6,595 nucleotides of DNA, from positions 1-6,595 of the forward strand of contig JAILEL010000452.1 in NCBI GenBank assembly GCA_024687845.1. The letters run 5' to 3'. The position numbers and the translations under genes were made by a program. Origin of the DNA: Eubacterium sp. GTDB lineage: Bacteria; Bacillota_A; Clostridia; Lachnospirales; Lachnospiraceae. The notes beneath the pieces were generated by a model, which saw nothing but the letters and a program-made list of their open reading frames with translations, did not search any database and was not told the DNA's origin. Of this stretch, positions 6,092 to 6,595 are shown one piece after another; position 1 is the stretch's first letter; each line of letters starts with the position of its first letter.

Positions 6092-6453
6092 GTGCTCCGG
6101 AAGCTGTGAAATCTGCGGCTGATAAGCTTTGCGAAATGCTGAATGAAAGCGGAAATGATTATATTATTGAGCGCTGCTCGGATATTATAGGACTTTCAAA
6201 TGGGTTGATTGCGTTTCTAAAAGGAATGGTTATTGAAACGCCGAAGACTCCTTTTATACTGGTTGGAAAGAATCTTAGTCCTGGTGAAATGACAATGGTT
6301 GGAACATCTGCCTTACTTGGAATTATTACAGAGACAGGTTCTCCAACGTCTCATGTATCTGTTCTGGCTGGAAATCTAGATATTCCATATCTGTATGGAC
6401 TGGATAATATTTCAGATAAGATTAAGGATGATGATTATCTGATTCTTGATGCA

Positions 6454-6456
6454 TAA
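6454..6456 (+). other. Premature in-frame TAA in the Enzyme I gene
   Basis: The TAA sits between LILDA and ENMVLVNPDEE, in the same frame. Enzyme I homology runs through it without a shift, so a single base change, or a sequence error, accounts for it. The reading frame after it stays open to the window end (139 bases). Confidence 0.85.
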
Positions 6457-6595
6457 GAAAACATGGTTTTAGTAAATCCTGATGAGGAGAAGGTAAAAAA
6501 AGCTGAGCTGCATCAGAAAGAACTGCTTAGTATACGCGAAGAACAGAGGCAGTCATCCGAACAGATAGCTACAAAAACGAAGATTTATGCAAATA

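Larger units (their letters stand above)
5814..6595 (+). pseudogene. ptsI: PTS Enzyme I gene, frameshifted and with an in-frame stop; 3' end beyond window
   Basis: Enzyme I takes phosphate from PEP and passes it to HPr. The N-terminus (NGFAAGKAFVL) corresponds to the SPGIAxGKA start of the family, in divergent form. The first frame gives helices of the HPr-binding domain, then hits A8 at 6084-6091 and stops at TGA 6120-6122. The matching EI sequence continues in the +1 frame from 6091 (SAPEAVKSAADKL), through TSH with the phosphorylatable His at codon 6352-6354, to DDDYLILDA. There TAA (6454-6456) interrupts. The same frame then goes on ENMVLVNPDEEKV to the window end, as expected for EI. Removing one A makes the region align without gaps to E. 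coli EI as I remember it, and there DDYLILDA is followed by VNNQVYVNP. The gene is therefore broken twice, unless these are sequence errors or recoding. Roughly 260 codons of a normal 540-575 are in view. Confidence 0.85.

Noticed and set aside
6084..6092. dnaX-type -1 slippage on A AAA AAG
   Set aside because: The slippery heptamer is present, but the -1 frame reads only five codons (GTG CTC CGG AAG CTG) before TGA at 6107-6109 and does not lead into the EI frame, which needs +1 or -2.
6106..6456. Separate gene starting at GTG 6106 encoding a stand-alone phosphohistidine domain
   Set aside because: No ribosome binding site is suitably placed, and the sequence continues Enzyme I homology on both sides, so it is a fragment of the broken EI gene.

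Overview
The window looks like chromosome from a low-GC Gram-positive anaerobe, most likely a member of the Clostridia close to Lachnospiraceae. The reasons are AT-rich sequence, strong GGAGG-type ribosome binding sites, sigma-A-like promoters with 17-bp spacers, an MEP-pathway isoprenoid gene, the QueH type of epoxyqueuosine reductase and a redox chaperone of the Hsp33 family. This placement is inferred from sequence character, not from a search.

Layout. (1) 29-1698, plus strand: a tight three-gene run of a six-helix DUF308/HdeD-like membrane protein, ispF with a 39-residue C-terminal extension, and a two-helix membrane protein resembling DUF6106. The last two overlap by one base. (2) 1729-2129, minus strand: a self-contained transcription unit for a 77-residue protein of unknown function, with a clear promoter, ribosome binding site and intrinsic terminator. 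(3) 2183-2851 plus, queH, and 2860-3753 minus, hslO: a convergent pair with 8 bp between the stop codons. (4) 3754-4020: a divergent intergenic region holding an extended -10 promoter for hslO, a good sigma-A promoter for the PTS genes, and three tandem 31-bp repeats in the PTS leader. (5) 4021-6595 plus: a phosphotransferase (PTS) operon. Its first gene encodes a NagE-like EIIC-EIIB with HPr fused at the C-terminus where E. coli NagE carries EIIA. Its second gene, overlapping by one base, encodes Enzyme I and runs off the window.

The PTS operon is the most interesting part. EI, HPr, EIIB and EIIC are all encoded within two coupled genes, so only EIIA is missing for a dedicated phosphorelay. 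The HPr domain keeps the phosphorylatable His (His527) but has Asn558 at the position of the regulatory Ser46, which predicts that HPr kinase cannot act on it. As given, the EI gene has two lesions: one extra A in an A8 run (6084-6091) and an in-frame TAA (6454-6456). The reading frame on both sides still aligns with Enzyme I, and the active-site His is kept. It is therefore a recently broken gene, a recoded gene, or one affected by sequence errors.
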